From assembly GCA_017631085.1 (NCBI GenBank), contig JAGBTY010000002.1, positions 1 through 64,000 on the forward strand: 64,000 nt of DNA, written 5' to 3'. The position numbers were made by a program, and so were the translations under genes. Below, one piece after another: positions 1 to 8,600 of this stretch (within the stretch, counting starts at the first letter, position 1; each line of letters starts with the position of its first letter). Under the pieces are notes generated by a model. That model did no database searches and was not told the origin of the DNA. It was given only the letters and a program-made list of their open reading frames with translations. Source of the DNA: Clostridia bacterium. Lineage in GTDB: Bacteria; Bacillota; Clostridia; Oscillospirales; CAG-272.

Positions 1-21
1 AAATTAAAATAAAATAAAAAA

Positions 22-40
22 CCACTGAAATTTCAGTGGC
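22..40 (-). terminator. Intrinsic terminator of the glycine riboswitch leader
   Basis: A perfect 9-bp palindrome (CCACTGAAA/TTTCAGTGG) is followed on the minus strand by a T-rich run. It lies about 40 nt downstream of the glycine aptamer, which is where the riboswitch expression platform should sit. The inferred role is premature termination when glycine is low. The controlled gene lies beyond the left edge. Confidence 0.75.
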
Positions 41-81
41 TCGAAAAATAACGCAGAAAAACGATAAAGTCTTCCTTGTTG

Positions 82-182
82 TTCTCTGTCCTTTTGCCTG
101 AGAGATTCGACTTGACGTATCAAGTCTTGCACCTTCGGCACTCCTGCGAGATTCTCCAGAGCCCCCTCCGCTCTCGGTCTTT
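82..182 (-). ncRNA. Glycine riboswitch aptamer (single)
   Basis: Read on the minus strand, this stretch carries the hallmark glycine-aptamer segments: CTCTGGAGA near the 5' side, GTGCCGAAGG in the middle, and CTCTCAGGCAAAAGGACAG at the 3' end. Only one aptamer is visible, not the common tandem pair. A sigma-A promoter lies just upstream and a terminator just downstream. Glycine riboswitches usually switch on glycine cleavage genes (gcvT/gcvP) or glycine/alanine-sodium symporters. The target is outside the window, so it cannot be named. Confidence 0.9.
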
Positions 183-226
183 TTAATCAAAATTCCAAAA
201 GCTTCAACGGTTATTAAGTTGCTATT

Positions 227-255
227 ATTTTATCACATTTTTCGACTTTTTACAA
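227..255 (-). promoter_or_regulatory. Sigma-A promoter for the glycine riboswitch transcript
   Basis: On the minus strand a -35 TTGTAA (250-255) and a -10 TAAAAT (227-232) are separated by exactly 17 bp. Transcription would start near 220, about 40 nt ahead of the aptamer. Confidence 0.7.
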
Positions 256-307
256 TTGACTTATGCAACAAATCTTCACAAAACATTCACGCATTATTAT
301 GCAAATA

Positions 308-796
308 TCACAAAATCTGCATTGTAAACTTTGTTCTTTCAGCCTTTGCCCCCCTTATCTCAACAACATAGTCAAGAGAAAGCGTTCCAACACCATCGAG
401 ATTATTTTCCACCTTAAGAGTATGAACACAAACCTCAAAAGGCATAAAAGGAGTATTATAGACACAGTGATGTCTCTTACCCTCTTCAAATACCAAAACA
501 GTAGATACCGCGCCCTCACGAATCATACTGACGATACCACGTGCTGACGTGTCGTATGAGATCGATGTGGTGGATCCGTCCATTCCCGTGACCTCACTCT
601 CCTCGTATGAAATATCTATCCTTCCGCCCTCTGTTTTCTTTTTTCCAAAGGTATTTATCTCTATCACCTCGGGATCAGGTTCAATGTCACCAAGCATCGA
701 AACATCCATTTCACCGTCGGCAACAAGCTCACTAAAAAGCGATTCGCCAACTTCATATCTTACAGATTTTATTTTAATTCTTATTTCCTTTTCCAA
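308..796 (-). CDS. ywiB: DUF1934 / YwiB-like beta-barrel protein
   Basis: The 162-residue product resembles the DUF1934 (YwiB) family, small cytoplasmic calycin-like beta-barrels that are widespread in Bacillota and of unknown function. The family pattern is visible: an N-terminal strand with 'IKIKS', a central 'GRIDISYEES', a 'HHCVYNTPFMPFEVCV' segment, and a final strand with 'LDYVVEIRG'. The start is TTG at 796, because AAGGAAG lies upstream and no ATG fits. The gene has its own promoter (831-859), and no clear terminator separates it from the glycine riboswitch transcript downstream. In many relatives it sits near argS or rpoE, which are not seen here. Family assignment is fairly sure; function is unknown. 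Confidence 0.8.
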   Translation of the reverse strand: MEKEIRIKIKSVRYEVGESLFSELVADGEMDVSMLGDIEPDPEVIEINTFGKKKTEGGRIDISYEESEVTGMDGSTTSISYDTSARGIVSMIREGAVSTVLVFEEGKRHHCVYNTPFMPFEVCVHTLKVENNLDGVGTLSLDYVVEIRGAKAERTKFTMQIL

Positions 797-830
797 AGCC
801 TTGCTTCACTTCCTTAATTTATTTCAATAT

Positions 831-859
831 ATTTTACCATTTAAAGCCGACAAAGTCAA
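831..859 (-). promoter_or_regulatory. Sigma-A promoter of ywiB
   Basis: Minus-strand TTGACT (854-859), a 17-bp spacer, then TAAAAT (831-836), about 35 nt ahead of the TTG start. It is back to back with the galT promoter. Confidence 0.7.
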
Positions 860-907
860 CAGAAAACTAATATTTTGTTATTTTACAATAATTTTTTCTC
901 AATTCCT

Positions 908-936
908 TTGACATATAGACTTTTTCGTGATATAAT
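908..936 (+). promoter_or_regulatory. Consensus sigma-A promoter of galT
   Basis: A perfect TTGACA (908-913) and a perfect TATAAT (931-936) with a 17-bp spacer. The galT start codon follows after about 35 nt, with AAAGGAAG as ribosome-binding site. Confidence 0.85.
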
Positions 937-971
937 TAATCTAATATATTATTGTAAAGGAAGAAAAATAT

Positions 972-2477
972 ATGAAAAACAGAATTTCGTTTAGAATAAA
1001 GCAGCTTATAGATTACGCACTGAAAAATAAGCTTATCACAGAATATGACATAAACTATTGCACAAACGGTCTTCTCGGTGTTCTCGGTGTCTCGGAGTAC
1101 GAAGAACCAAGTAACGACGAATTCTATGAAGAAGAACTGGAAGTAATACTTGCCGACCTTTGCGAGTATGCTGCAGAAACAGGACTTATTGAGAGTAATA
1201 CGGTCGTATATCGTGACCTCTTTGATACAAAGCTTATGGGTGTACTCACTCCCCGTCCCGGAGAGGTAATTAAAACCTTCAATTCCATGTACTCTCTGTC
1301 TCCCAAAGCTGCAACAGATTATTTTTACAATCTTGCCACCGCATCGGACTATATCCGTACATACAGAGTAAAAAAGGATCTCAAATGGAAATATGACGGC
1401 AAATACGGTGATCTTGATATAACCGTCAATCTCTCAAAACCCGAAAAAGACCCCAAGGCTATCGCCGCTGCCAAGCTTCTCCCCCAGAGCGGATATCCCA
1501 AGTGTCTCCTCTGTCCCGAAAATGAAGGACATTACGGAAATGCAGGTAAACCCGCAAGACAGACAATAAGACTTATTCCTATAAGTCTTGCATCAAAGAA
1601 ATGGTATTTCCAGTATTCACCCTACGTTTACTATAACGAGCATTGTATCGTTCTCTCCGCAGAGCACACGCCTATGAAGATAGAACGAAATACCTTTGTA
1701 AGACTTCTCGACTTCGTAGGACAGTTCCCCCATTATTTTGTAGGTTCAAACGCTGACCTTCCAATCGTTGGAGGTTCTATCCTTTCTCACGATCATATGC
1801 AGGGTGGTTCTTATACATTTGCTATGGCAAAAGCTCCCATTGAGACGTCTATACACTTTGAATGCTTTGACGATGTTGAAGCAGGCATCGTTAAATGGCC
1901 CATGTCTGTTATAAGACTTCGTAGCGAAAACAAAAACAACCTGGTCTCTCTTGCTGACAAGATACTTAATGCATGGAGAAACTATTCAGACCCCGCTGCG
2001 TTCATATTTGCAAATACAGACGGAGAACCCCATAATACCATCACTCCTATTGCACGTTTCTCTGAGGGTAAATTTGAGCTTGATCTCGTTCTTCGTAATA
2101 ATATAACCACCGAGGAGCATCCTCTCGGTGTTTATCACCCTCACGCCGACGTTCACCACGTAAAGAAAGAAAACATCGGTCTTATTGAGGTCATGGGACT
2201 TGCAGTACTCCCTGCTCGTCTCCGTAACGAGATCTCAATAATGTGCGAATACATTGCCAACGACAAGGATTTTGCCGATAACGAGGATATTGCAAAGCAT
2301 AAGGACTGGTATGAGGAGCTTAAGACAAGATACACCTTCACTCCCGAAAACACAGAAGAAATTCTCAAGCTTGAGATAGGACGTGTATTCGAACGTGTTC
2401 TTGAAGACGCAGGTGTTTACAAGCGCACCGAGGGCGGTCAGACAGCATTTCTACGCTTTATTGCTTCTATCAGATAA
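972..2477 (+). CDS. galT: UDP-glucose--hexose-1-phosphate uridylyltransferase
   Basis: The 501-residue enzyme belongs to the Bacillota-type (class II) GalT family. It exchanges UMP between UDP-glucose and galactose-1-phosphate in the Leloir pathway of galactose use, in the cytoplasm. The active-site signature SHDHMQGG is present with the His-Asp-His triplet near residues 273-275, where the HxH histidine carries the uridylyl group. The region 'SNADLPIVGGSI' just before it is typical of the family, as is a cysteine pair near residue 175 ('CLLCPENEG'). Length matches family members (about 490-510). The gene is transcribed alone, from a consensus promoter to a strong terminator, with no galK or galE beside it. 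Confidence 0.95.
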   Translation: MKNRISFRIKQLIDYALKNKLITEYDINYCTNGLLGVLGVSEYEEPSNDEFYEEELEVILADLCEYAAETGLIESNTVVYRDLFDTKLMGVLTPRPGEVIKTFNSMYSLSPKAATDYFYNLATASDYIRTYRVKKDLKWKYDGKYGDLDITVNLSKPEKDPKAIAAAKLLPQSGYPKCLLCPENEGHYGNAGKPARQTIRLIPISLASKKWYFQYSPYVYYNEHCIVLSAEHTPMKIERNTFVRLLDFVGQFPHYFVGSNADLPIVGGSILSHDHMQGGSYTFAMAKAPIETSIHFECFDDVEAGIVKWPMSVIRLRSENKNNLVSLADKILNAWRNYSDPAAFIFANTDGEPHNTITPIARFSEGKFELDLVLRNNITTEEHPLGVYHPHADVHHVKKENIGLIEVMGLAVLPARLRNEISIMCEYIANDKDFADNEDIAKHKDWYEELKTRYTFTPENTEEILKLEIGRVFERVLEDAGVYKRTEGGQTAFLRFIASIR

Positions 2478-2494
2478 TACATCTTTTTCAATTC

Positions 2495-2526
2495 AAAGAA
2501 AGTCGCCCTTGGCGACTTTCTTTATT
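2495..2526 (+). terminator. Intrinsic terminator after galT
   Basis: A 13-bp stem (AAAGAAAGTCGCC paired with its complement around a CTT loop) runs into a T-rich tract, 18 nt past the galT stop. Confidence 0.85.
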
Positions 2527-2545
2527 TTATATAATTTATATATTA

Positions 2546-2554
2546 ATCGACAAA
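2546..2554 (-). promoter_or_regulatory. Possible 0A box upstream of spo0A
   Basis: The reverse complement reads TTTGTCGAT, one mismatch from the Spo0A-binding consensus TTTGTCGAA. It lies about 45 bp upstream of the spo0A -35 element, so it could mediate autoregulation. A single 9-mer can occur by chance in AT-rich DNA. Confidence 0.35.
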
Positions 2555-2597
2555 TTTTTTCGTAAATTTTCACAATTGGAAATTTTTGTAAAAAGCT

Positions 2598-2626
2598 TGA
2601 TATCCGCAAAGAAATATGGTAAAATA
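2598..2626 (+). promoter_or_regulatory. Sigma-A promoter of spo0A
   Basis: TTGATA (2598-2603), a 17-bp spacer and TAAAAT (2621-2626), about 30 nt before the start codon. Confidence 0.65.
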
Positions 2627-2657
2627 TGGATATAAAACCAAATACTTGGAGGATATT

Positions 2658-3437
2658 ATGAATACAAAGACAAAAATTCTTATTGCAGATGAAAACACCG
2701 CACAACGACAAGCGCTTTTAAATGAGTTAAGGCGTTCTGGCTTTACCGAAATAGAGGAAGCTTGTGACGGAGAGGAGGCTATCCTCAAAATTGGAAGATA
2801 TCATCCTGACGTAGCCATTATCGACATATGGCTGTCAAAGCTTGACGGTATCGGAGTGTTAAGAAATTGTAAAAGCCTCAATTTTCTTCCCGACAAGCCC
2901 CCCGCATTTATTGTTGTGTCCATGGTTTCAAATCAAAGTATTTTTATGGAAGCAAGTGAATCGGGAGCAGATCTTTGTATGCTGAAGCCATACAATATTG
3001 AAAGTCTCTGCAATCACATAAATTCTCTTTCGATCAAAAGAAAACAAAATTCTGCCGAACAGGCTAACGATGACCACTTAAGTCCAGATATAGAAGCACA
3101 GGTAACAAAGATAATACATCAGATAGGAGTCCCTGCTCACATAAAAGGATATCAGTATCTCCGCACAGCAATCCTTTTGACTGTCAAGGATTCGGACATA
3201 ATCAACAGCGTTACGAAAATACTTTACCCAACAGTCGCAAAGAAATACCAGACCACAACAAGCCGTGTTGAACGTGCTATCCGCCACGCCATTGAGGTTG
3301 CCTGGGACAGGGGTGACGTTGATACACTCAACTCCTACTTCGGTTACACCATACAGAACACCCGAGGAAAACCTACAAATAGCGAGTTTATCGCAATGAT
3401 TGCTGATAATTTGAGGCTTAAAAATAAACTTTACTAA
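2658..3437 (+). CDS. spo0A: Sporulation master regulator Spo0A
   Basis: The 259-residue response regulator controls entry into sporulation. Residues 1-120 form the receiver domain: acidic pair Asp11-Glu12, phosphoacceptor Asp56 in '[11 protein letters not shown]', and a conserved lysine in 'CMLKPYN'. Residues about 145-259 form the Spo0A-specific DNA-binding domain, recognised by '[17 protein letters not shown]', '[24 protein letters not shown]' (shown only as family marks) and 'GKPTNSEFI'. The start is ATG at 2658, eight bases after GGAGG; an in-frame upstream codon has no such site. After Asp56 the usual 'MPHLDG' is replaced by 'LSKLDG'. The usual neighbour spoIVB is absent. The gene has its own promoter and terminator. 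Confidence 0.95.
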   Translation: MNTKTKILIADENTAQRQALLNELRRSGFTEIEEACDGEEAILKIGRYHPDVAIIDIWLSKLDGIGVLRNCKSLNFLPDKPPAFIVVSMVSNQSIFMEASESGADLCMLKPYNIESLCNHINSLSIKRKQNSAEQANDDHLSPDIEAQVTKIIHQIGVPAHIKGYQYLRTAILLTVKDSDIINSVTKILYPTVAKKYQTTTSRVERAIRHAIEVAWDRGDVDTLNSYFGYTIQNTRGKPTNSEFIAMIADNLRLKNKLY

Positions 3438-3473
3438 AAAAATTCCGTATGCCGAGGCATACGGAATTTTTTA
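3436..3473. terminator. Bidirectional terminator between spo0A and the ABC operon
   Basis: A 17-bp stem with a GA loop is flanked by A and T runs on both sides. It can end spo0A transcripts (plus) and transcripts of the converging transporter operon (minus). Confidence 0.85.
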
Positions 3474-3488
3474 TATAGATCGTATCGA

Positions 3489-4607
3489 TTAATCTGCAGT
3501 AAGTCCGGAACGTTCAATACCCTGAACAAGGAACTTCTGACAGAAGAGATACATAACAACGAGAGGCATTATGATCATAAGACCACCCGCTTTGACTATG
3601 GCGTCTTCGTAAAGTGCTGTACCCGCATAGTCTATCTTCAGTGTCGTCGGTACTTTTACAATGTCGTCCATAAGTATCGTCTTCGTATTTGTGAAGAACA
3701 GTCCCGTATAGAACTGGTCTGTCCACTGCCACGAGAACGCGAAGAGGAATACTGTTACCATCATAGGTATCGAAAGCGGCAGAATGATGGTAAAGAATGT
3801 ATGCATTATACCTGAACCGTCGATATATGCTGATTCTTCAAGCTCATCGGGAACTCCCTTAAAGAACTGACGCAACATGAATATGTAAAGTCCATTCTTG
3901 AATGCAAGTCCTGTAACCGAAAGAATTATCATAGGCCAATAGGAGTCAAGAAGGTTAACACCACCCGTACTGAAATTCTTCATTGTATCGGGAATTATGT
4001 CTATTGCCTGAAGGAAGCTATTGTTTATTGTAAATCCAAAGAGGTTTATTCCTCCTCCGTTGAGGAACTGGAATATTCCGAGAATATCGAAATATCTGAA
4101 GTTCATGAAGATAGAAAGCTCTATCGTTCTATGAGGAACTACCAGTGAAAATACAACTGCCAACATAACGATCGCATTGCCCTTGAATTTGAACTTCGCA
4201 AGACCGTAAGCTACAAAGCAACAAATAAACGTTTGTATCAATGCGGACATTCCCGAAATTATAAGCGTATTCGTAAAGGCTTGCATGTAATTGTTCTGTG
4301 CCCAGATCTCTTTATACATATCGAGAGAGAAATCTTTGGGAATAAGTCTTACCGTTACATCAACGAAATCGTCAGGTCCCATGAATGATCCTGCGATCCA
4401 CGTAATGTAGGGAAAAAGTACTATATAGGAAATACCTACGAGAAGCACCAATCTGAATATATACCAAACGACCTTTTTAAGGAAGAAGAAAGATAGGAAC
4501 TTCGCTTTTAATCTGTCCTTCAGAGGCGATCTTTCAAAATCGACTTTGATCTTGTTCTTCGTCTCTTTACGAACTTTAGGCTTGTTTTCAATATTTTGAG
4601 CGTTCAT
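3489..4607 (-). CDS. Carbohydrate ABC transporter permease, MalG type (second pair)
   Basis: The 372-residue inner-membrane protein is a MalG/BPD-type permease with about six membrane segments. The permease-ATPase coupling loop (EAA motif) is visible as 'EESAYIDGSGIMHTFFTIILPLSIP', cited here only as a mark. The C-terminus 'QGIERSGLTAD' is typical of sugar MalG proteins. It has a basic N-terminal tail of about 45 residues and a long insertion (about residues 170-230) between membrane segments, so it exceeds the usual 280 residues. It is the last gene of the operon, 11 nt after its MalF-type partner, with AAGGAGG ahead of the start. No ATPase gene is nearby, so it presumably uses a shared MsmX-like ATPase encoded elsewhere. 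Confidence 0.88.
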   Translation of the reverse strand: MNAQNIENKPKVRKETKNKIKVDFERSPLKDRLKAKFLSFFFLKKVVWYIFRLVLLVGISYIVLFPYITWIAGSFMGPDDFVDVTVRLIPKDFSLDMYKEIWAQNNYMQAFTNTLIISGMSALIQTFICCFVAYGLAKFKFKGNAIVMLAVVFSLVVPHRTIELSIFMNFRYFDILGIFQFLNGGGINLFGFTINNSFLQAIDIIPDTMKNFSTGGVNLLDSYWPMIILSVTGLAFKNGLYIFMLRQFFKGVPDELEESAYIDGSGIMHTFFTIILPLSIPMMVTVFLFAFSWQWTDQFYTGLFFTNTKTILMDDIVKVPTTLKIDYAGTALYEDAIVKAGGLMIIMPLVVMYLFCQKFLVQGIERSGLTAD

Positions 4608-4618
4608 CTTTTACCTCC

Positions 4619-5590
4619 TTAATTGCGTTTTTGATAGAACACGAATGTCGAGAATATACCTGCAACTGCTGCGATAATTACAATTACCAGCAAGAAGTAC
4701 ATCCAAGACATTGCAAGTCCGGAAGCATCGATAATACTGGACTTTGTATTGTTGATATACGACATGACCACGTTTGTTTCCATCGTAAATGCATCGATTA
4801 TCGTATACACGGCATTAACCAGAATCATAGGTGTGATCATTGGGAAGGTTATCTTCCAGAAGGTCTCCCAAGCGGTTGCTCCGTCTATCTGAACCGACTC
4901 ATATATAGCGGGAGAGATTGACTGAAGTCCTGCAAGGAATATAAGTATCTGTACACCGGAGCGGTTAACTATACTAAAGATATTGTTAATTGCTACAGTA
5001 ACGTACTCAACAAGTTCCTGACCAACTACCATTCCTTCAAAGAACTTCTGCAAATCGATTGCCGAAACTATCTCCTCGGATGCGCTTGTTCCTGAACCGT
5101 CGTCTATTGCTCCACCCATGGCATCTGTCTGTGTCATTGTAAACTGAGCACCGCCAAGAATACCGGTGGAAAGAATAACGGGAACGAATAGTATTGCTCT
5201 GAATGCTGCACGTCCAACCATTTTCTGATTAAGAAGAACAGCCATAAAGAGTGAAAAGATAAGTATCATGGGAATATCGAACGCAAGTCCCTGAAGCCCC
5301 TTTAACAGGGTGGGAACAAATTGAGTGTTCTCAAAGAGCGCAGCTGAATATGCTCCCCATCCCAAGGGCTTAAGTGTGTATCCCTGTCTCGGAACGATTT
5401 CGATCTGATTAAAGCTGAACAGAAGCGAATCGTATATCATAGGAATGTACAAGAGTACAAATCCTATTACGAAAGGAAGTACGAACAACCATCCGCCTCT
5501 TGCCTTCTTCTTATCAAGGGAGGCACTTTTTCTTTTCTTTACAGGCTTCAGTGCTTTTGTTTTATTCACTTTTACTGTTTCTTGTGTCAT
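4619..5590 (-). CDS. Carbohydrate ABC transporter permease, MalF type (second pair)
   Basis: The 323-residue membrane protein is a MalF-type sugar permease. It has a basic N-terminal tail (about 30 residues), a first membrane segment 'GWLFVLPFVIGFVLLY', and an EAA coupling loop 'YESVQIDGATAWETFWKI' near residues 230-250. An extracytoplasmic loop of about 50 residues ('GGAQFTMTQTDAMGGAIDDG', continuing to 'VEYVTV') carries acidic and serine residues, unlike the shorter loops of classical MalF. The gene follows the DUF5696 gene by 19 nt and precedes its MalG partner by 11 nt. This second pair lies next to the DUF5696 gene rather than the binding-protein gene. Confidence 0.87.
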   Translation of the reverse strand: MTQETVKVNKTKALKPVKKRKSASLDKKKARGGWLFVLPFVIGFVLLYIPMIYDSLLFSFNQIEIVPRQGYTLKPLGWGAYSAALFENTQFVPTLLKGLQGLAFDIPMILIFSLFMAVLLNQKMVGRAAFRAILFVPVILSTGILGGAQFTMTQTDAMGGAIDDGSGTSASEEIVSAIDLQKFFEGMVVGQELVEYVTVAINNIFSIVNRSGVQILIFLAGLQSISPAIYESVQIDGATAWETFWKITFPMITPMILVNAVYTIIDAFTMETNVVMSYINNTKSSIIDASGLAMSWMYFLLVIVIIAAVAGIFSTFVFYQKRN

Positions 5591-5609
5591 TGTGTTTTAC
5601 CTCCCTTTC

Positions 5610-8600
5610 TTAAATTTTAACGTTCTTAAGCATTTTGTAGCCGTAAGCATCTACAAAATAGTTTTTGCCATCTATTTTAACAAGAACGGAGTAGTTGTTA
5701 AAGTTAAGAATAAATGCTGTACCGTTGGAATATACCTCGTAAACTATCTTGTTTTCTGCAACAACGTACTTGCTTACACTTTCAGAGGGTTCCTCTTCTG
5801 CATCTTCTGCATCTTCTGCATCACCTTCAGCGTCCTTGCCTTCAGTATCCTCACCTTCAGCGGTATCTTCCTCTGCTTCACCTTCGCCCTCAACCTCTAC
5901 GTAGTCGCTGAGCTTGAATTCTACAACTTCTGTTCCCTTGGGGAGAACGGCTACGAGAGCATCGTAAGAATCCTTGATTGTTTTACGCAATTCGGCAGAA
6001 ACAGGCTTTACAAGCTCATATTCGTCAGCAACGTCATCAAGCATTGCTTTGAGGTCTGCTCTTGCTGCTTCGGTATAGATGTCATTGTCATTAAACATCT
6101 TAATATCAGCAATTCCCTTTTCATAGCGAGCCACAAGACCTTCAACCTTATCAATAGCCTTTGCGCCGTCATTATACAACGTCTTTACAAGGTATTCAAG
6201 GGCATCTTCAATTGCCTTGGTGTAATTGCCTTCAATTGTTACCTTATCGCCTGTATAAAGAACGTACTCATCTTTGTTCTTTTGGATTTCTTCAAGCCAA
6301 TTGTTTATTGCTGTCTCGGTATCTGCATTGATATCTTTAGCAGCAGTTTCAAGAGCCTTTTTGTTGCCTTCGTATTCTGTTGTGAGTGTATTTATCTCGT
6401 CTTCAGTCAACGTAGACGTTCCGAACCATACTTCAACCATCTTCTTGTAAGATGCGTCGAAAGCTTTCAGAGCAGCAAGTGCTGTATCATTTCCTGCGAA
6501 CTGTGTAGCAAATGTCTTGTAAGCTTCGCTATAAGAACCTGCTACAGGTGTTTCGGAAGGCTTAAGGTATGCAACAGCTTTTTCAATTGCAGCAATTGTA
6601 TCCTTAATAGCCTTTGCTCCGTCTTCAATATTTTTAATGTGAGAAGTTTTTAGTTTATCAGCTACAGCTTTGAACTTTGCAACAATTTCAGCAACAGAAC
6701 CACTTTCCTCTGCGTTTTGAGATTTTGCAAGATCCTTAGAAGTATTGATAATATTTCTTCTTGCTTCAAGAAGTGCTATTCTCTCTTCTTCTATGGTTGC
6801 TTTCTCATATGCCTTATAGTTTGCTACTGCATCACTAACTGCATTCTTTGCATCAGCTTCGATCTCATCACTGTCAGGAACACGCATTGCATTATCGTTA
6901 AGGAACTTGTGCTCAACTATAACGCTTGTCTGAAGATCATCAAGAAGCGAATTAACCTCATTATAAAGCTCTACTACGTCATTAAGCCAAAATTCATACT
7001 TAATAGAATAGTACTTGCTGAGATATTCGTCTTTCTTAAGATTTTCTGTGTCTCTGTAAGAAAGGATAAAGTTGAGGGCCGCGCCGTTTTCCAACGCCTT
7101 AAGCTTTGCGTACTCAATATTTCCTTCCATGTTTATCGGATCTCCGGCAAACTGAACATAACCGTGAAGAACGATTCCGAGGAACGGAACAGAAGCAGAT
7201 GCTTCTCTCATACGGCTGGAGTCAAGAGCTATATCCTTGATATGATCCACATACTTCCAAGAATAAGCGTTTCCACCGGAGGTAAGCACGTTATCAAATT
7301 TACCATCAAAGTATTCGAATGCATTTTCGGTAAACGTCTTGGAGTCTGCGCGGTTGAAAGGCTCATCCTCGTCAAAGTCAGAGTTGAGATAAGAACCGAG
7401 AGTTGAAACAGCTATAGAATTGGGTGAATATTCAAGATATTCATCTACAAGCTTTTCATAGAAACGGCTGAAATATGCAGGAGAAAGTGCAAGTTCAAAA
7501 TAGCTTACGTAAGACTGCTTTGTCGCACTGTACTCTCTCTTACTTGAATAACGACCGTCAATTGTTCTTGCGGCATGCTTGCTGAGAGAAAGGCCGTCAA
7601 ACCACTTGTCTCCCTTTGTGAAAACGAAATCAAAATCAGGGTATACATTGTAGCCATTTTCCTTCGAGTCTGCAAGCAATTCCTCGAATTTCATTTCCTT
7701 CTCTACCGAATTATCCCACTTCAGCTTATATGGAACTGAACCACTGCTAAGTCCTCCATCGGTAAAGCCTGTAAGGATAAAGTTTATGTTTTCGATCTCC
7801 TCATCGGACAAGTCGCCATACATTGTAGCAACATCCTCAAAGGTGGTAAGAGGAGTCATTGTCTCAACAGGAATTGAAAGTATTCTCTTTGTTGTCATCA
7901 TAGTACCGAACACTTCGATATAAAGCGGGATACCATTTCCGACATCCGATTCCTCAAGTCTTGTAAGAACATTATTTCTTTCAAGATACTCACGGTATGC
8001 TTTTGCCATTCCCATGTAAGAACATTCATAGTAGCTCTTAAGTCCGCTTGCTTCAGCAACTGCGTCATCTGTAAGCATTATATAACGGATCTTATAGCTT
8101 CCTGTGTACTTTCTTGAAGATACGACAGTCCACTTGCTATCCTTTTCACCTATGGATATAGAGTCTGCAATATTATAGCTGTCCTTAGGTCTGGGGAAGA
8201 CAGACATCATTACGGTATTGTAATTAGACTCGTTACCGCCATGATATGTGGCAATGTTCATAAGAGCATCACCCTCTTCAACGATAGCAAGGAATCCACG
8301 GTTTCTGATGTAGGTTTCTTCCTCTTCCTCGGAATCCTCCTCGTCATCACCGTCTTCTTCACCTTCGCCGTTTTCGCCTGCTTCTCCGTTTTCTCCGTCT
8401 TCTGTACCTTCACCTTCAGTGCCTTCGCTTCCACCATTTTCAGTATCAACGGAATCATCTGAAGTTTCTCCGTCCTCAGAATTTTCTGTATCGTCCTTAC
8501 CCTCTTCTTCCTCTTCTTCCTCAACATCGGGAGAAATAATGAATCCGGGAGGTAACAGTTCTGTGCCTACAAGAAATTCCTGATTTTCTACAAGTCCAAA

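Noticed and set aside
5445..7406. Plus-strand open frames opposite the DUF5696 gene
   Set aside because: Phe/Cys/Leu-rich translations of reverse-complement codons with no start signals; they shadow the real gene.
8258..8527. Frameshift within the DUF5696 gene at the acidic stretch
   Set aside because: The main frame stays open on both sides with consistent protein features; the alternative frame is only an Arg/Lys-rich shadow.
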